In this document: in pieces, positions 18,594 through 26,930 of the stretch
Numbering within the stretch: position 1 is the first letter of the stretch
How the letters are laid out: each line of letters opens with the position of its first letter
Assembly: GCA_009930275.1 (NCBI GenBank)
Contig: RZYP01000001.1
Span: 186,001 to 250,000, forward strand
Reading direction: 5' to 3'
From: Negativicutes bacterium
Lineage (GTDB): Bacteria > Bacillota_C > Negativicutes > Acidaminococcales > Acidaminococcaceae
Length of the DNA: 64,000 nucleotides
The notes under the pieces: model-generated
The model's database searches: none
What the model was told of the DNA's origin: nothing
Seen by the model: only the letters and a program-made list of their open reading frames with translations
Made by a program: the position numbers and the translations under genes

Positions 18594-18845
18594 ATGAACA
18601 GCAATTCCACTAAAGCGGTTATTAATTTGCAGGACAGTTTTTTAAATCATGTGAGAAAAGAAAATCTGGCAGTAGTGATTTATCTGGTAAACGGGTTTCA
18701 GATCAGAGGACTCGTTCGAGGCTTCGATAATTTTACGGTCATTATTGATAACGAAGGAAAACAACAATTAGTATATAAACACGCTATTTCAACCATTGCA
18801 CCTGTGGCAAGTATTCAGATTATGGTTCCGGAAAAAAAGGAATAG
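18594..18845 (+). CDS. hfq: RNA chaperone Hfq
   Basis: Sm-like hexameric RNA chaperone that pairs small RNAs with mRNAs. The 83-aa protein has Sm1 ([21 protein letters not shown], residues 10-30) and Sm2 (YKHAISTI near 62-69), with FDNFTVIID between them. The conserved Gln in NLQD and the YKHAIS motif for U-rich RNA binding are intact. ATG 18594 follows GAGGGGG at 18581-18587; the upstream ATG at 18555 has no ribosome site. The C-terminal tail is short, as in Firmicutes Hfq. Confidence 0.97.
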   Translation: MNSNSTKAVINLQDSFLNHVRKENLAVVIYLVNGFQIRGLVRGFDNFTVIIDNEGKQQLVYKHAISTIAPVASIQIMVPEKKE

Positions 18846-18850
18846 TTTTT

Positions 18851-18887
18851 AAAGAAAGGCGCACTATTAGTGTAGCTTTTCTTTTTT
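18851..18887 (+). terminator. Terminator after hfq
   Basis: AAAGAAAGGC (18851-18860) pairs with GCTTTTCTTT (18875-18884) with one G-U pair, and CACT/AGTG can pair inside the loop; a short T run follows. It ends the miaB-to-hfq operon. Confidence 0.65.
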
Positions 18888-18902
18888 AGGGAGGCCGTTT
18901 TT

Positions 18903-19784
18903 ATGGTTGACGAAGTTAAACTGTTTCTTGAGTATTTGACCGTAGAACTCGGTTTATCACCGAACACTAAACAGGCTTACGAACGAGATCTTAAACTTTT
19001 TCATAAGAATATTGGCAAAGGACTGTGTCAGGTTAGTCGCTCTGATATAGTGTCTTATATGCAGTTCCTTAAAGCCAATAATTATGCCGCAACAAGTATT
19101 GCACGGCGACTTGCCGCACTTAAAGCATTTTATCGTTTTATGGCAGCAGAGGGTTATATACAAGTTGATCCTGCCCAGGTTATTGAAGCTGGCACAAAAG
19201 GGACAAGGCTGCCAAGAGTGCTCAATTTAAGAGAAGTTGAAAAATTGCTTGAGACACCTGATGTTTCCACAGGAGAAGGTTATAGGGATCGCGCTATGCT
19301 TGAGCTGCTTTACGCAACCGGCATGCGTGTATCAGAAATGGTCAATCTTAATTTAGCTGATATAAATCTAAATATGAAGTACGTGATTGCGTTTGGTAAA
19401 GGCTCAAAAGAAAGAATTATTCCCTTAGGCAAAACTGCCATAAGTTATTTGGATACTTATCTTAATGTTGTGCGACCCAAGTTTGTACACATTAATAATA
19501 CGGAAGAACGGCACTTGTTTCTGACTGTGTATGGAAAGGGAATGACTAGACAGCGATTTTGGCAAATTATTAAAGAGTACGGAAAAAAGGCTGGAATTCG
19601 CAAGGAATTATCTCCTCATATATTGCGCCATTCTTTTGCAACTCATCTGTTGGATAATGGTGCAGATTTAAGGTCAGTTCAGGAACTATTGGGTCATTCT
19701 GACATTTCAACTACTCAAATTTATACTCATTTGACAAATAAACGTTTAAGAATAATATATGATAAGGCACATCCACGTGCCTGA
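18903..19784 (+). CDS. xerD: Tyrosine recombinase XerD-like
   Basis: Site-specific recombinase that resolves chromosome dimers at dif with XerC. The 293-aa protein has the SAM-like core-binding N-terminus (FLEYLTVELGLSPNTKQAY). The catalytic domain carries all expected residues: Arg in ATGMRVSE near 143, Lys in FGKGSKERIIPLG near 167, HILRHSFATHLLDNGADLRS near 239, LGHSDISTTQIYTH with nucleophile Tyr near 274. A second Xer lies at 48.1 kb in the topA-trmFO-codY context, which is the XerC place, so this one is assigned XerD. Ends HPRA, as do many XerD proteins. Not associated with a mobile element. Confidence 0.88.
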   Translation: MVDEVKLFLEYLTVELGLSPNTKQAYERDLKLFHKNIGKGLCQVSRSDIVSYMQFLKANNYAATSIARRLAALKAFYRFMAAEGYIQVDPAQVIEAGTKGTRLPRVLNLREVEKLLETPDVSTGEGYRDRAMLELLYATGMRVSEMVNLNLADINLNMKYVIAFGKGSKERIIPLGKTAISYLDTYLNVVRPKFVHINNTEERHLFLTVYGKGMTRQRFWQIIKEYGKKAGIRKELSPHILRHSFATHLLDNGADLRSVQELLGHSDISTTQIYTHLTNKRLRIIYDKAHPRA

Positions 19785-19800
19785 TTATTTGGAGGATGAC

Positions 19801-21003
19801 ATGGCAAAAAAGATTAGAAGGAGAAATTCCAGGGGAAGCGGATTTTTACTATTGATTATAGTTTTGGCATTAGCGGTTGCCGGTGGATTTTATTATGCCT
19901 CCAGTAAAGATGCTTCCAAAAAAAATATTGATGATGGTAAGAACAAAGCTGAGACCGTTGACATTGATTTACGATCTAAGTCGAAAAATGCTCATGACGC
20001 TCTTGACAACGGGCTTCGTGCTAAATTTTCCTGGCGTCTTACTGAAAGTACTGCAGAAGAAAAGAAAGAGGAACGCGCAGACAAAAAAGGGAGTATTTTG
20101 TGGACTGAGCGAAAACTTTTGATCAGCGTGCCGCGTGGGGAAGATTTGGAAGCGGCCGCATCTTGGATAACAGGTAAGGCAAAAGCCGAAAATCTTTTTG
20201 TCGTCACAAGAAAAAATAGTTCTTACTCTGGTAACAATGCGATTGTAATGGAATTAGCAATTTACGGAAAGGCGGGGACGCAGGAAGTAACTTGTGTTAC
20301 GGATACTTTGACTATTTATAATGCTGGCAAAGATAAAAAGCTAAGCGGCAATATTGCAGTTATTGTAGATGATTGCGGATATGACCTTGCGCCTGTTCGT
20401 CAGCTTGCTGAGTTGCCTATTAAAATGAGTTTTGCAATACTGCCGTTTAAAGCAAACAGTCAGGCAGCGTTAGAATTAGTTAAGAGTAATGGTAAGGAAG
20501 CAATGCTGCATTTACCTATGGAACCACTTGATCCTTCAGCAGCATCAGAAACAAGGATGGTTACCGTAGCAATGACGAAAGAGGAAGTACAGTCCTATAC
20601 TAGGGAAGCCATTGACAGTTTGCCGGGAATATCCGGAGGCAACAATCATCAAGGCTCTAAAGCAACTTCTAATAAAAGTACTATGAGGGCTGTTTTGGAT
20701 GTTTTTAAGGATGAAGGGTTATTCTTTATTGACAGCAATACATATTCTAAATCAGTAGGCGATAAATTATCCGAGGATATAGGTGTACCAACTGCCAGAA
20801 ATCAAAAATTTCTGGATAACAGTTCAGATGTTGATGAAATTAAAAGAAACATTTGGGCAGCGGTTGAAATGGCAGATAAAAACGGCAGTGCGGTGGTTAT
20901 CTGCCATGCGCGACCAAATACTGCCAAGGCTTGGGCTGAGGTTTATAAAACACTCAAGGACAGGGGCATAAAGTTTGTTTTTGCATCAAGTATAGTTCAT
21001 TAA
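19801..21003 (+). CDS. Divergent polysaccharide deacetylase (YibQ/DUF610 family)
   Basis: Predicted envelope protein, 400 aa. A basic N-terminus (KKIRRRNSRG) precedes a single membrane anchor at about 15-32 (LLLIIVLALAVAGGFYY). A charged linker and a small beta domain follow, and the catalytic-like domain begins near 181 with GNIAVIVDDCGYD. The LPIKMSFAILPF, MLHLPMEP and ISGGNNHQGSKAT segments are typical of the divergent NodB-fold family. The family is common in diderm bacteria and is thought to act on peptidoglycan or another periplasmic glycan; the substrate is not known. ATG 19801 follows GGAGG at 19791-19795, 14 bases after xerD. Confidence 0.85.
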   Translation: MAKKIRRRNSRGSGFLLLIIVLALAVAGGFYYASSKDASKKNIDDGKNKAETVDIDLRSKSKNAHDALDNGLRAKFSWRLTESTAEEKKEERADKKGSILWTERKLLISVPRGEDLEAAASWITGKAKAENLFVVTRKNSSYSGNNAIVMELAIYGKAGTQEVTCVTDTLTIYNAGKDKKLSGNIAVIVDDCGYDLAPVRQLAELPIKMSFAILPFKANSQAALELVKSNGKEAMLHLPMEPLDPSAASETRMVTVAMTKEEVQSYTREAIDSLPGISGGNNHQGSKATSNKSTMRAVLDVFKDEGLFFIDSNTYSKSVGDKLSEDIGVPTARNQKFLDNSSDVDEIKRNIWAAVEMADKNGSAVVICHARPNTAKAWAEVYKTLKDRGIKFVFASSIVH

Positions 21004-21038
21004 CTTTAATATAATATAATGACAGAGGTGATGGTATT

Positions 21039-22280
21039 ATGTTTGTCGAGGAAACAATAGAAAAGTATGAAAAATATCTTAATCCTTCCATAGCACGTTT
21101 ATTCAGATTCATGGGTTTGGCAAGTGTAGAAATGAGTGCACATGGCTGGACGATTATTGATAGTGAAGGTAAAGAGTTTATTGATTGTCTGGGCGGCTAT
21201 GGTATGTTTATTGTGGGACACCGCCATCCAAAAGTTGTAGAAGCTGTCAAAGGGGCATTAGACACGATTCCGATGTGCGGAGAGATATTATTTAATCGTC
21301 CTATGGCTGATTTGGCGGAACGTTTAGCTGAAATAACTCCAGGCCGACTGCAATATAGTTTTTTTGTTAACAGTGGCACAGAAGCAGTTGAAGGAGCTTT
21401 GAAAATTGCTAAACTTGCTACTGGCAGAAAAAAATTTATTGCGGCTAACAATGCTTTCCATGGCAAGACTTTCGGGTCTTTGACTGCAACCGGTAGGGAT
21501 TTGTTTAGAAAACCTTTTGAACCATTATTACAGCATTTTACTCATGTTGATTTCGGCGACATTGATTCTTTGGATTCAGTAATAGATAACGAGACTGCTG
21601 CAGTTATTTTAGAGCCTATTCAAGGGGAGGGCGGAATTATTGTTCCTCCAGATGGATATTTAACAGCAGTGAGAAAACTATGTGATAAATATGGCGTGCT
21701 TTTGATTGCTGATGAAGTTCAGACTGGTATCGGGCGGACTGGTAAATGGTTCGGCGTTGATCATGAAGGAGTGACGCCGGATATAATGGCGTTGGCCAAA
21801 GCTCTTGGCGGTGGTATTATGCCTATAGGATCATTTACCGCAACGCCAGAAGTATGGTCGGGTCTGATTGAAGCCCCGTTCCTGCATACATCTACCTTTG
21901 GCGGCAATCAGATGGCCTGCGTTGCCGGATTGGCGACTTTGAAGGTAATTGAAGAAGAAGATTTGCTGTCTCGCGGAGATTCGTCTGGCAAATATTTGAA
22001 GACTGGCTTGGAAGAAATTCAGAAGGATTTTCCTCAAGTTATTAAAGAAGTAAGAGGTAAGGGCATGATGCTAGGCATCGAATTGACTAAAGAAGGTGCT
22101 GGCGGCATGCTTATGTCCTTAATGATTGACAGTAATATTCTGATTGCTTATACGCTTAATAACCCTAAAGTCATCAGGATGGAACCTCCTTTGATAATGC
22201 CTATTGAGGTCATTGATAAAGTTTTGACTGCTTTCCGTAGCGCCGTTAAACAGATAAATGATGTAATTGATGAATTATAA
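21039..22280 (+). CDS. Class III PLP-dependent aminotransferase
   Basis: 413-aa fold-type I aminotransferase of the ornithine/putrescine/acetylornithine group. Visible features are the N-terminal SRLFRFMG-like region, NSGTEAVEGALKIAKLATGR near 110, the cofactor-binding ILEPIQGEGGI near 190, IADEVQTGIGRTG near 224 and the PLP lysine in ALAKALGGGIMPIG near 254. The best overall resemblance is to putrescine aminotransferase-type enzymes, but substrate is not settled by sequence; acetylornithine or other omega-amine substrates remain possible. ATG 21039 follows AGAGGTGATG. A SRPBCC protein gene follows after 20 bp and is probably cotranscribed. Confidence 0.8.
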   Translation: MFVEETIEKYEKYLNPSIARLFRFMGLASVEMSAHGWTIIDSEGKEFIDCLGGYGMFIVGHRHPKVVEAVKGALDTIPMCGEILFNRPMADLAERLAEITPGRLQYSFFVNSGTEAVEGALKIAKLATGRKKFIAANNAFHGKTFGSLTATGRDLFRKPFEPLLQHFTHVDFGDIDSLDSVIDNETAAVILEPIQGEGGIIVPPDGYLTAVRKLCDKYGVLLIADEVQTGIGRTGKWFGVDHEGVTPDIMALAKALGGGIMPIGSFTATPEVWSGLIEAPFLHTSTFGGNQMACVAGLATLKVIEEEDLLSRGDSSGKYLKTGLEEIQKDFPQVIKEVRGKGMMLGIELTKEGAGGMLMSLMIDSNILIAYTLNNPKVIRMEPPLIMPIEVIDKVLTAFRSAVKQINDVIDEL

Positions 22281-22300
22281 AGGAAGAGGTTGATATAAAA

Positions 22301-22735
22301 ATGCCATATGTTGAAACAAAAACATTAATTAAAGGTCAGATTAATGATATTTATAATATAGTAAAAAATATGGAGGCATATCCTGGCTTCATGCATGATT
22401 TAGAAAGTGTAGAAATTATTGAGCGAGGGAACGACTACACCATCAGCCATTGGGTTTCCAATGTTGACGGACGACGCATTGTTTGGACTGAACGGGATAC
22501 TTTCTTTGATAATGAAAATAGGATTGTGTATAAACAAACCGAAGGTGACTTGAAGAAAATGGAGGGCGAATGGCGGCTGAAAAATTCTGACGAAGGCGTC
22601 GAAGTTGTACTTGCTGTCGATTTTGAGTTTGGCATTCCGATGATAGCTGGTCTTCTCAATCCTATATTGAAAAAGAAAGTGCGTGACAACAGCGAAAATA
22701 TGCTGGCAGCGGTAAAGGCTCGAATTGAAAAATAA
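22301..22735 (+). CDS. SRPBCC / polyketide cyclase-like protein
   Basis: 144-aa START-like fold protein of the COQ10/aromatase type. It begins PYVETKTLIKGQINDIYNIVKNMEAYPGFM, the usual first strand and helices of the hydrophobic-ligand cavity. An ISHWVSNVDGRRIVW strand, TEGDLKKMEGEW and a long C-terminal helix follow. Such proteins bind lipids, quinones or polyketide intermediates; the ligand here is unknown. AGGAAGAGG precedes the ATG at 22301. Likely cotranscribed with the aminotransferase; no polyketide genes are nearby. Confidence 0.75.
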   Translation: MPYVETKTLIKGQINDIYNIVKNMEAYPGFMHDLESVEIIERGNDYTISHWVSNVDGRRIVWTERDTFFDNENRIVYKQTEGDLKKMEGEWRLKNSDEGVEVVLAVDFEFGIPMIAGLLNPILKKKVRDNSENMLAAVKARIEK

Positions 22736-22780
22736 GTTGGATAACCTTATATTTTTCACATATTCTTTACTTTTCCTATC

Positions 22781-22809
22781 TTGAAGGTTGGTTTAACCTC
22801 TTATATAAT
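22781..22809 (+). promoter_or_regulatory. Promoter of htpX with an internal inverted repeat
   Basis: TTGAAG at 22781-22786 and TATAAT at 22804-22809, spacer 17 bp. The spacer overlaps the 5-bp inverted repeat AGGTT-GGTTT-AACCT (22785-22799), a possible repressor site. It does not match the CIRCE or CtsR consensus. Confidence 0.6.
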
Positions 22810-22847
22810 AGTCGTATAGCTTTGAGCTACATACTACAGGAGGAAAT

Positions 22848-23720
22848 ATGAATAGTTTAAAAACAGTATTTTTATTGACATTATTAACAATGATTTTAGT
22901 GGCCGTTGGTGGAGCTGTTGGCGGTACAAACGGTATGCTGGTCATGCTTGCGTTTTCAGTTATCATGAATTTCGTCAGTTACTGGTATAGCGATACTATG
23001 GTTTTAAAAGCGTATAGAGCACAAGAGGTTGATATCAATACCGCGCCTGAATTAATCAAAATTGTGGCTGGTTTGGCTAGAAAGGCACAACTGCCTATGC
23101 CAAAAGTATATATCATTGATGAACCTGTACCTAACGCATTTGCCACCGGCCGTAACCCGGAACACGCGTCCGTTGCAGTTACAAGCGGTATTATGCAACT
23201 GTTAACCCGGGACGAGATGGAAGGCGTACTTGCTCATGAATTGAGCCATGTTAAGAACCGGGATATTTTGATCAGCACCATAGTTGCAACTATTGCCGGA
23301 ATGATTGCTACCATCGGTCACATTGTCCAATGGGGTGCTATTTTTGGTGGTTTCGGACGCAGCAATGATGAAGATAGTAATGGAGGCATTGTAGGGTTTC
23401 TCGTTGCAGTCATTATTGCCCCACTTGCTGCAACCATGATACAATTTGGTATATCCAGGTCGCGTGAGTACATGGCGGATGAATCAGGGGGCAGAATGAG
23501 TGGTAACCCGCTTGCCCTTGCCAGTGCTTTAGCAAAAATAGATAATTACGCACATAGAAGAATAATGCCTGAAGCAACGCAGGCAACTGCGCATATGTTC
23601 ATTATCAATCCGCTTTCTGCCAGCCGCAAGACTTTAGCGAGTTTGTTTAGCACGCACCCAAGTACGGAAAGCAGAATTGAGAAATTAAGAGATCTTGCTC
23701 GCCGTATTGATAAGATTTAA
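22848..23720 (+). CDS. htpX: Membrane zinc metalloprotease HtpX
   Basis: Inner-membrane M48 protease involved in quality control of membrane proteins. The 290-aa protein has two N-terminal membrane segments (residues 4-20 and 23-42), the zinc site VLAHELSHVKNRD near 127-139 and two further hydrophobic segments near 145-165 and 180-200. The third ligand Glu is in SREYMADESGG near 204. Ends with the family THPSTESRIEKL. Shine-Dalgarno AGGAGG at 22838-22843 fits ATG 22848. It stands alone between its own promoter and a terminator. Confidence 0.95.
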   Translation: MNSLKTVFLLTLLTMILVAVGGAVGGTNGMLVMLAFSVIMNFVSYWYSDTMVLKAYRAQEVDINTAPELIKIVAGLARKAQLPMPKVYIIDEPVPNAFATGRNPEHASVAVTSGIMQLLTRDEMEGVLAHELSHVKNRDILISTIVATIAGMIATIGHIVQWGAIFGGFGRSNDEDSNGGIVGFLVAVIIAPLAATMIQFGISRSREYMADESGGRMSGNPLALASALAKIDNYAHRRIMPEATQATAHMFIINPLSASRKTLASLFSTHPSTESRIEKLRDLARRIDKI

Positions 23721-23727
23721 ACAATTT

Positions 23728-23763
23728 AAACAAGGTGAAGCTGAAGCTTTGCCTTGTTTTTTT
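23728..23763 (+). terminator. Terminator after htpX
   Basis: AACAAGGTGAAGC (23729-23741) pairs, with two G-U pairs, with GCTTTGCCTTGTT (23746-23758), then TTTTTTG. Confidence 0.85.
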
Positions 23764-23774
23764 GTTCAAAATCT

Positions 23775-23803
23775 TCGACAACAAGTTGCTGAAATGATAT
23801 AAT
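23775..23803 (+). promoter_or_regulatory. Promoter of the M42 peptidase gene
   Basis: TCGACA (23775-23780, five of six consensus bases) and TATAAT (23798-23803) with a 17-bp spacer. Confidence 0.65.
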
Positions 23804-23856
23804 GTGATGTGTTTGATAGTTTCATATATAACATTTCTTAAGAAGGAGAATCGGTT

Positions 23857-24930
23857 ATGGATGAAAAAATGAAATGGCTGCAACGCTACTCAGAAACTTG
23901 TGGCGTTTCGGGATTTGAGAGCAGGATTAAAGATTTACTGATAGAACGCTTGAATAATAAAGCGGAAATATCATACGACAAGCTTGGCAGTGTCGTATTT
24001 ACAGTACCTGGGGCAAAAAGTGAGCCAAAAATCATGCTTGCTAGCCACATGGATGAAATAGGCTTCATGGTTAAACACATAACGAAGGAAGGTTTCTTAC
24101 ATTTTGTTTGCTTAGGTGGTTGGTGGGAACAGGTGATGCTCGGACAGCGCGTTATAGTTCATGGCAGTAATGGTGATCTTGTCGGAGTTATAGGCAGCAA
24201 ACCCCCACATATCCTGACCCAGGAAGAACGTAACAAAGTAGTGCAGAAAAAAGACATGTACATTGATATCGGCGCTTCTGATGAGGCACATGCCAGGGAT
24301 TTAGGAGTTTGCGAAGGCTCAGCTGTCACCCCCTATGCATCTTTCGCTGTAATGGGTGATGGCAAGACTTTGCTTGGAAAAGCATGGGATAATAGAATCG
24401 GCTGCGCAATAATGGCGGATGTAGTTGATGAAATTTCTAATGTTAAGCATCAAAACCATGTTTATGGTGTGGCAACTGTACAGGAAGAAGTTGGCCTGCG
24501 TGGAGCTCAAACCAGTGTTAATATGCTTAAACCAGATATAGCTTTTGTAATTGATACCTGCGTAGCTGGAGGCACTCCCGGTGTTGCAGATGAAATTGCA
24601 CCTGCTAAAATTGGGAAGGGGATTGCTATTACCATTTATGATGCCGGTATGCTCCCGAATATTGCTTTGCGCAATTATGCTTTTGAGGTAGCTAAAGAGA
24701 TTGGTATTCCAACACAAATAAGCATTTCAGAGGGTGGCTCTACTGATGGTGGACGCATTCATCTGCATGATGCCGGCGTACTTACACTTACTTTTAGTGT
24801 TCCTACAAGGTACATTCATAGTCATCAGAGTGTAATACATATGGATGATTATCTTGGTGCCGTACAGCTGATTACAGACATGGTGAAGCGTATTGATACA
24901 AAAAAATATAATGATTTGCTGATGGGCTAG
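23857..24930 (+). CDS. M42 family aminopeptidase (glutamyl aminopeptidase/TET type)
   Basis: Di-zinc or di-cobalt cytosolic aminopeptidase, 357 aa, related to PepA/YsdC/FrvX and TET peptidases, which form tetrahedral dodecamers. Metal and catalytic residues are visible in LASHMDEIGFMV near 65-76, KAWDNRIGCAI near 174, VQEEVGLRGA near 207 with the catalytic Glu pair, VIDTCVAGGTPG near 228 and the final PTRYIHSHQSVIH near 318. AAGAAGGAG at 23840-23848 sets ATG 23857. Broad peptide turnover is the likely role; these proteins were once annotated as endoglucanases. Confidence 0.9.
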   Translation: MDEKMKWLQRYSETCGVSGFESRIKDLLIERLNNKAEISYDKLGSVVFTVPGAKSEPKIMLASHMDEIGFMVKHITKEGFLHFVCLGGWWEQVMLGQRVIVHGSNGDLVGVIGSKPPHILTQEERNKVVQKKDMYIDIGASDEAHARDLGVCEGSAVTPYASFAVMGDGKTLLGKAWDNRIGCAIMADVVDEISNVKHQNHVYGVATVQEEVGLRGAQTSVNMLKPDIAFVIDTCVAGGTPGVADEIAPAKIGKGIAITIYDAGMLPNIALRNYAFEVAKEIGIPTQISISEGGSTDGGRIHLHDAGVLTLTFSVPTRYIHSHQSVIHMDDYLGAVQLITDMVKRIDTKKYNDLLMG

Positions 24931-24980
24931 AGTCGTATTTGCGATTTAGTATAAATTAATTCACATTGAGGAGAGATTAA

Positions 24981-25397
24981 ATGATGCAACAAACATTAGT
25001 ACTAGTAAAACCAGACGGAGTTAAGAAAAATTTGATTGGTGAAGTTATTTCACGCTTTGAAGCAAGAGGTTTAAAAATATCAGCTTTAAAATTAATGCAA
25101 ATCACAGAGGCACAAGCCAAATTCCACTATGCTGAGCATGAAGAAAAACCTTTCTTTGGTGAATTGGTTGAATTTATTACTTCAGGTCCTGTAGCTGCTA
25201 TGGTTGTATCCGGTGAGAATGCAATTAAGGCTGTGAGAGGCATGATGGGTGCTACCAATCCTTTGGATGCTGTGCCCGGTTCCATTCGCGGCGATTATGC
25301 CCTTACAATTGGCGAGAATATCGTGCATGGCAGTGATGGTGAGGAAAGCGCTGCTCGTGAAATCAAAAATTTCTTTAATGCAGAAGAAATATTCTGA
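24981..25397 (+). CDS. ndk: Nucleoside diphosphate kinase
   Basis: Exchanges gamma-phosphates between NTPs and NDPs via a phospho-histidine. The 138-aa protein begins [20 protein letters not shown], has the [17 protein letters not shown] signature near 92-108 and the catalytic His in [12 protein letters not shown] near residue 116. Two adjacent ATGs (24981, 24984) follow GAGGAGAG; either is possible. The Negativicutes-type length is slightly short of 140-150 aa but complete. Confidence 0.96.
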   Translation: MMQQTLVLVKPDGVKKNLIGEVISRFEARGLKISALKLMQITEAQAKFHYAEHEEKPFFGELVEFITSGPVAAMVVSGENAIKAVRGMMGATNPLDAVPGSIRGDYALTIGENIVHGSDGEESAAREIKNFFNAEEIF

Positions 25398-25425
25398 TAT
25401 TTACTAATTGAAAGGCGGCGGTAGA

Positions 25426-25938
25426 ATGAAAGCAAATGTTTATACCAGGACTGGAGATAAAGGGACTACTGCCTTGTTAAGCGGCGAAAGAGTACCGAAA
25501 CAAAGTCTGCGTGTGGAAGCATATGGTTCTATTGATGAAATTACTTCCGCATTAGGCATGGCAAGATCATTGGTTATTAGAGATGATGTTAGAGAAACCA
25601 TATACAAGGTTCAACAACTTTTAATGTCTTTGATGGCCGATGTTGCCAGCTTGAATTTGCCTGACCCGTACATCAAACCCGAACATGTAAGTTTATTAGA
25701 GCAGACTATAGATCATTTTGATTCTCTTTTGAAGCCGCTTTCCAGGTTTATTATTCCGGGCGACTTGCAAGGAGCAGCTGCCTTGGACATGGCACGAACA
25801 ATTACCAGACGTGCTGAAAGAGCTTGTTTACGTGTTTCGGAAAAAGAATACATTAATGAAAATGCCTTAATCTGTTTAAATCGTATTTCCGACCTTTGCT
25901 TTATTTTGGAAAGGGTTGAAGTTGAAGTAGGCGCATAG
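25426..25938 (+). CDS. Cob(I)alamin adenosyltransferase, PduO type
   Basis: Transfers the adenosyl group of ATP to cob(I)alamin or cobinamide. The 170-aa protein shows the PduO signature YTRTGDKGTTALLSGERVPK at residues 5-24, the EAYGSIDEITSALG segment near 31-44, and the C-terminal RRAERACLRV with LNRISDLCFIL. The five-helix bundle trimer is expected. ATG 25426 is chosen; a TTG at 25408 in the same frame precedes the Shine-Dalgarno-like AAAGGCGGCGG. It lies just upstream of the B12-controlled operon but is separated from it by a terminator. A second, unrelated adenosyltransferase (CobO) occurs at 62.8 kb. Confidence 0.92.
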   Translation: MKANVYTRTGDKGTTALLSGERVPKQSLRVEAYGSIDEITSALGMARSLVIRDDVRETIYKVQQLLMSLMADVASLNLPDPYIKPEHVSLLEQTIDHFDSLLKPLSRFIIPGDLQGAAALDMARTITRRAERACLRVSEKEYINENALICLNRISDLCFILERVEVEVGA

Positions 25939-25970
25939 TTCTAATATTGGGTGTTCAAAATGCTTTGGTA

Positions 25971-26007
25971 AATGTGTGACCGCAAAATTTGCGGTCACAC
26001 ATTTTTT
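25971..26007 (+). terminator. Strong terminator after the PduO-type gene
   Basis: AATGTGTGACCGCAAA (25971-25986) pairs with TTTGCGGTCACACATT (25988-26003), a long near-perfect stem ending in a T run. Confidence 0.92.
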
Positions 26008-26054
26008 AATATATTGAAAAAAAAAGAAGGTAAAACTCATTTTATGTAGAATAC

Positions 26055-26230
26055 TTAAGATTGGAAAATCTAACGGGTGTGATGAATGCGTTCATTACTT
26101 AAAAGGGAAGACCGGTGTAATTCCGGCGCAGTCCCGCTACTGTAATGGGGAGCTAACCGCAAAAATGCCACTGGGTGACTGGGAAGGCGCGGTGATGCTG
26201 TGAACCAAAGCCAGGAGACCTGCCTGTAAA
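26055..26230 (+). promoter_or_regulatory. Cobalamin riboswitch
   Basis: All core elements are in order: TTAAAAGGGAAG near 26099, CCGGTGTAATTCCGGCGCAG at 26112-26131, TCCCGCTACTGTAATGGGG at 26132-26150, a variable P8-P11 region, and the B12 box AGCCAGGAGACCTGCC at 26209-26224. Adenosylcobalamin or another cobamide is expected to repress the downstream cobU operon. Its downstream platform is the terminator at 26294. I could not pick a convincing -35/-10 pair in 26008-26054. Confidence 0.95.
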
Positions 26231-26293
26231 AAAACCATTATACCTACGGGAGATAGGGACGTGGCAATATAGGTGTCTTGCTTATATTTTCTT

Positions 26294-26319
26294 GTCCTCT
26301 CACTGTAGAGGATTTTTTT
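26294..26319 (+). terminator. Riboswitch-controlled terminator before cobU
   Basis: TCCTCT (26295-26300) pairs with AGAGGA (26307-26312), followed by a run of seven T. The ribosome site of cobU starts four bases later. Confidence 0.85.
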
Positions 26320-26336
26320 ATTGGGAGGTTTGGGAA

Positions 26337-26930
26337 TTGGTAGGAAAAATTGTTTTAGTTATTGGCGGTGCTCGTAGTGGGAAAAGCAGCTTTGCGGAGA
26401 AATATGTTTTGCACTATGCCTCAAAATGTGCTTATATCGCAACAGCAGAAATTTTGGATGAGGAAATGGCCGAAAGAGTAAAGGTCCATCGCGCCAGGCG
26501 CGATGCCAAACGCTGGGTGAATTTTGAAGCGCCTTATCACGCAGAGAAAGTTGTTGTGGAAGCTGGTGACGCAGCAGACTGCATCTTGTTTGATTGCCTT
26601 ACTCTTTATCTTAGCAATTTAATGTATGGCAAGAAAGCGCCAATTACTTTTGAAGAAAAGTGCAACTATGTTAAATGTGAAACCGATAAATTACTGGAGG
26701 CCGCCAGAAGTACGAACAAGATGGTTGTATTTGTTACCAACGATGTAGGCGGTGGTATCGTTCCAGATAACGTCATGGCACGGGAATATAGAGATATTTC
26801 AGGTTGGTTGAATCAGCAGGTTGGAGAAGCGGCTGACAATGTATTTTATGTTTTGGCAGGGCAGGCAGTTGACATTAAAAAACTTGCATTTAAATTTGAT
26901 AATAAGAAAGACAGCAGGAGTGTAGAATGA
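26337..26930 (+). CDS. cobU: Adenosylcobinamide kinase / adenosylcobinamide-phosphate guanylyltransferase
   Basis: Phosphorylates adenosylcobinamide and then attaches GMP, activating it for nucleotide-loop assembly. The 197-aa protein has the P-loop VIGGARSGKSSFAEKY near residues 7-22, the guanylylated His region RVKVHRARR near 47 and the LFDCLTLYLSNLM segment near 84. It ends DIKKLAFKF. The proposed start is TTG 26337, 8 nt after GGGAGG at 26323-26328, giving LVGKIVLVIGGARSGKS. The frame is open farther up into the terminator but without a start context. It overlaps the next gene by ATGA. Confidence 0.93.
   Translation: MVGKIVLVIGGARSGKSSFAEKYVLHYASKCAYIATAEILDEEMAERVKVHRARRDAKRWVNFEAPYHAEKVVVEAGDAADCILFDCLTLYLSNLMYGKKAPITFEEKCNYVKCETDKLLEAARSTNKMVVFVTNDVGGGIVPDNVMAREYRDISGWLNQQVGEAADNVFYVLAGQAVDIKKLAFKFDNKKDSRSVE

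Noticed and set aside
19759..19800. Upstream in-frame extension of the polysaccharide deacetylase gene into xerD
   Set aside because: GGAGG at 19791 and the basic-plus-membrane-anchor N-terminus both point to ATG 19801.
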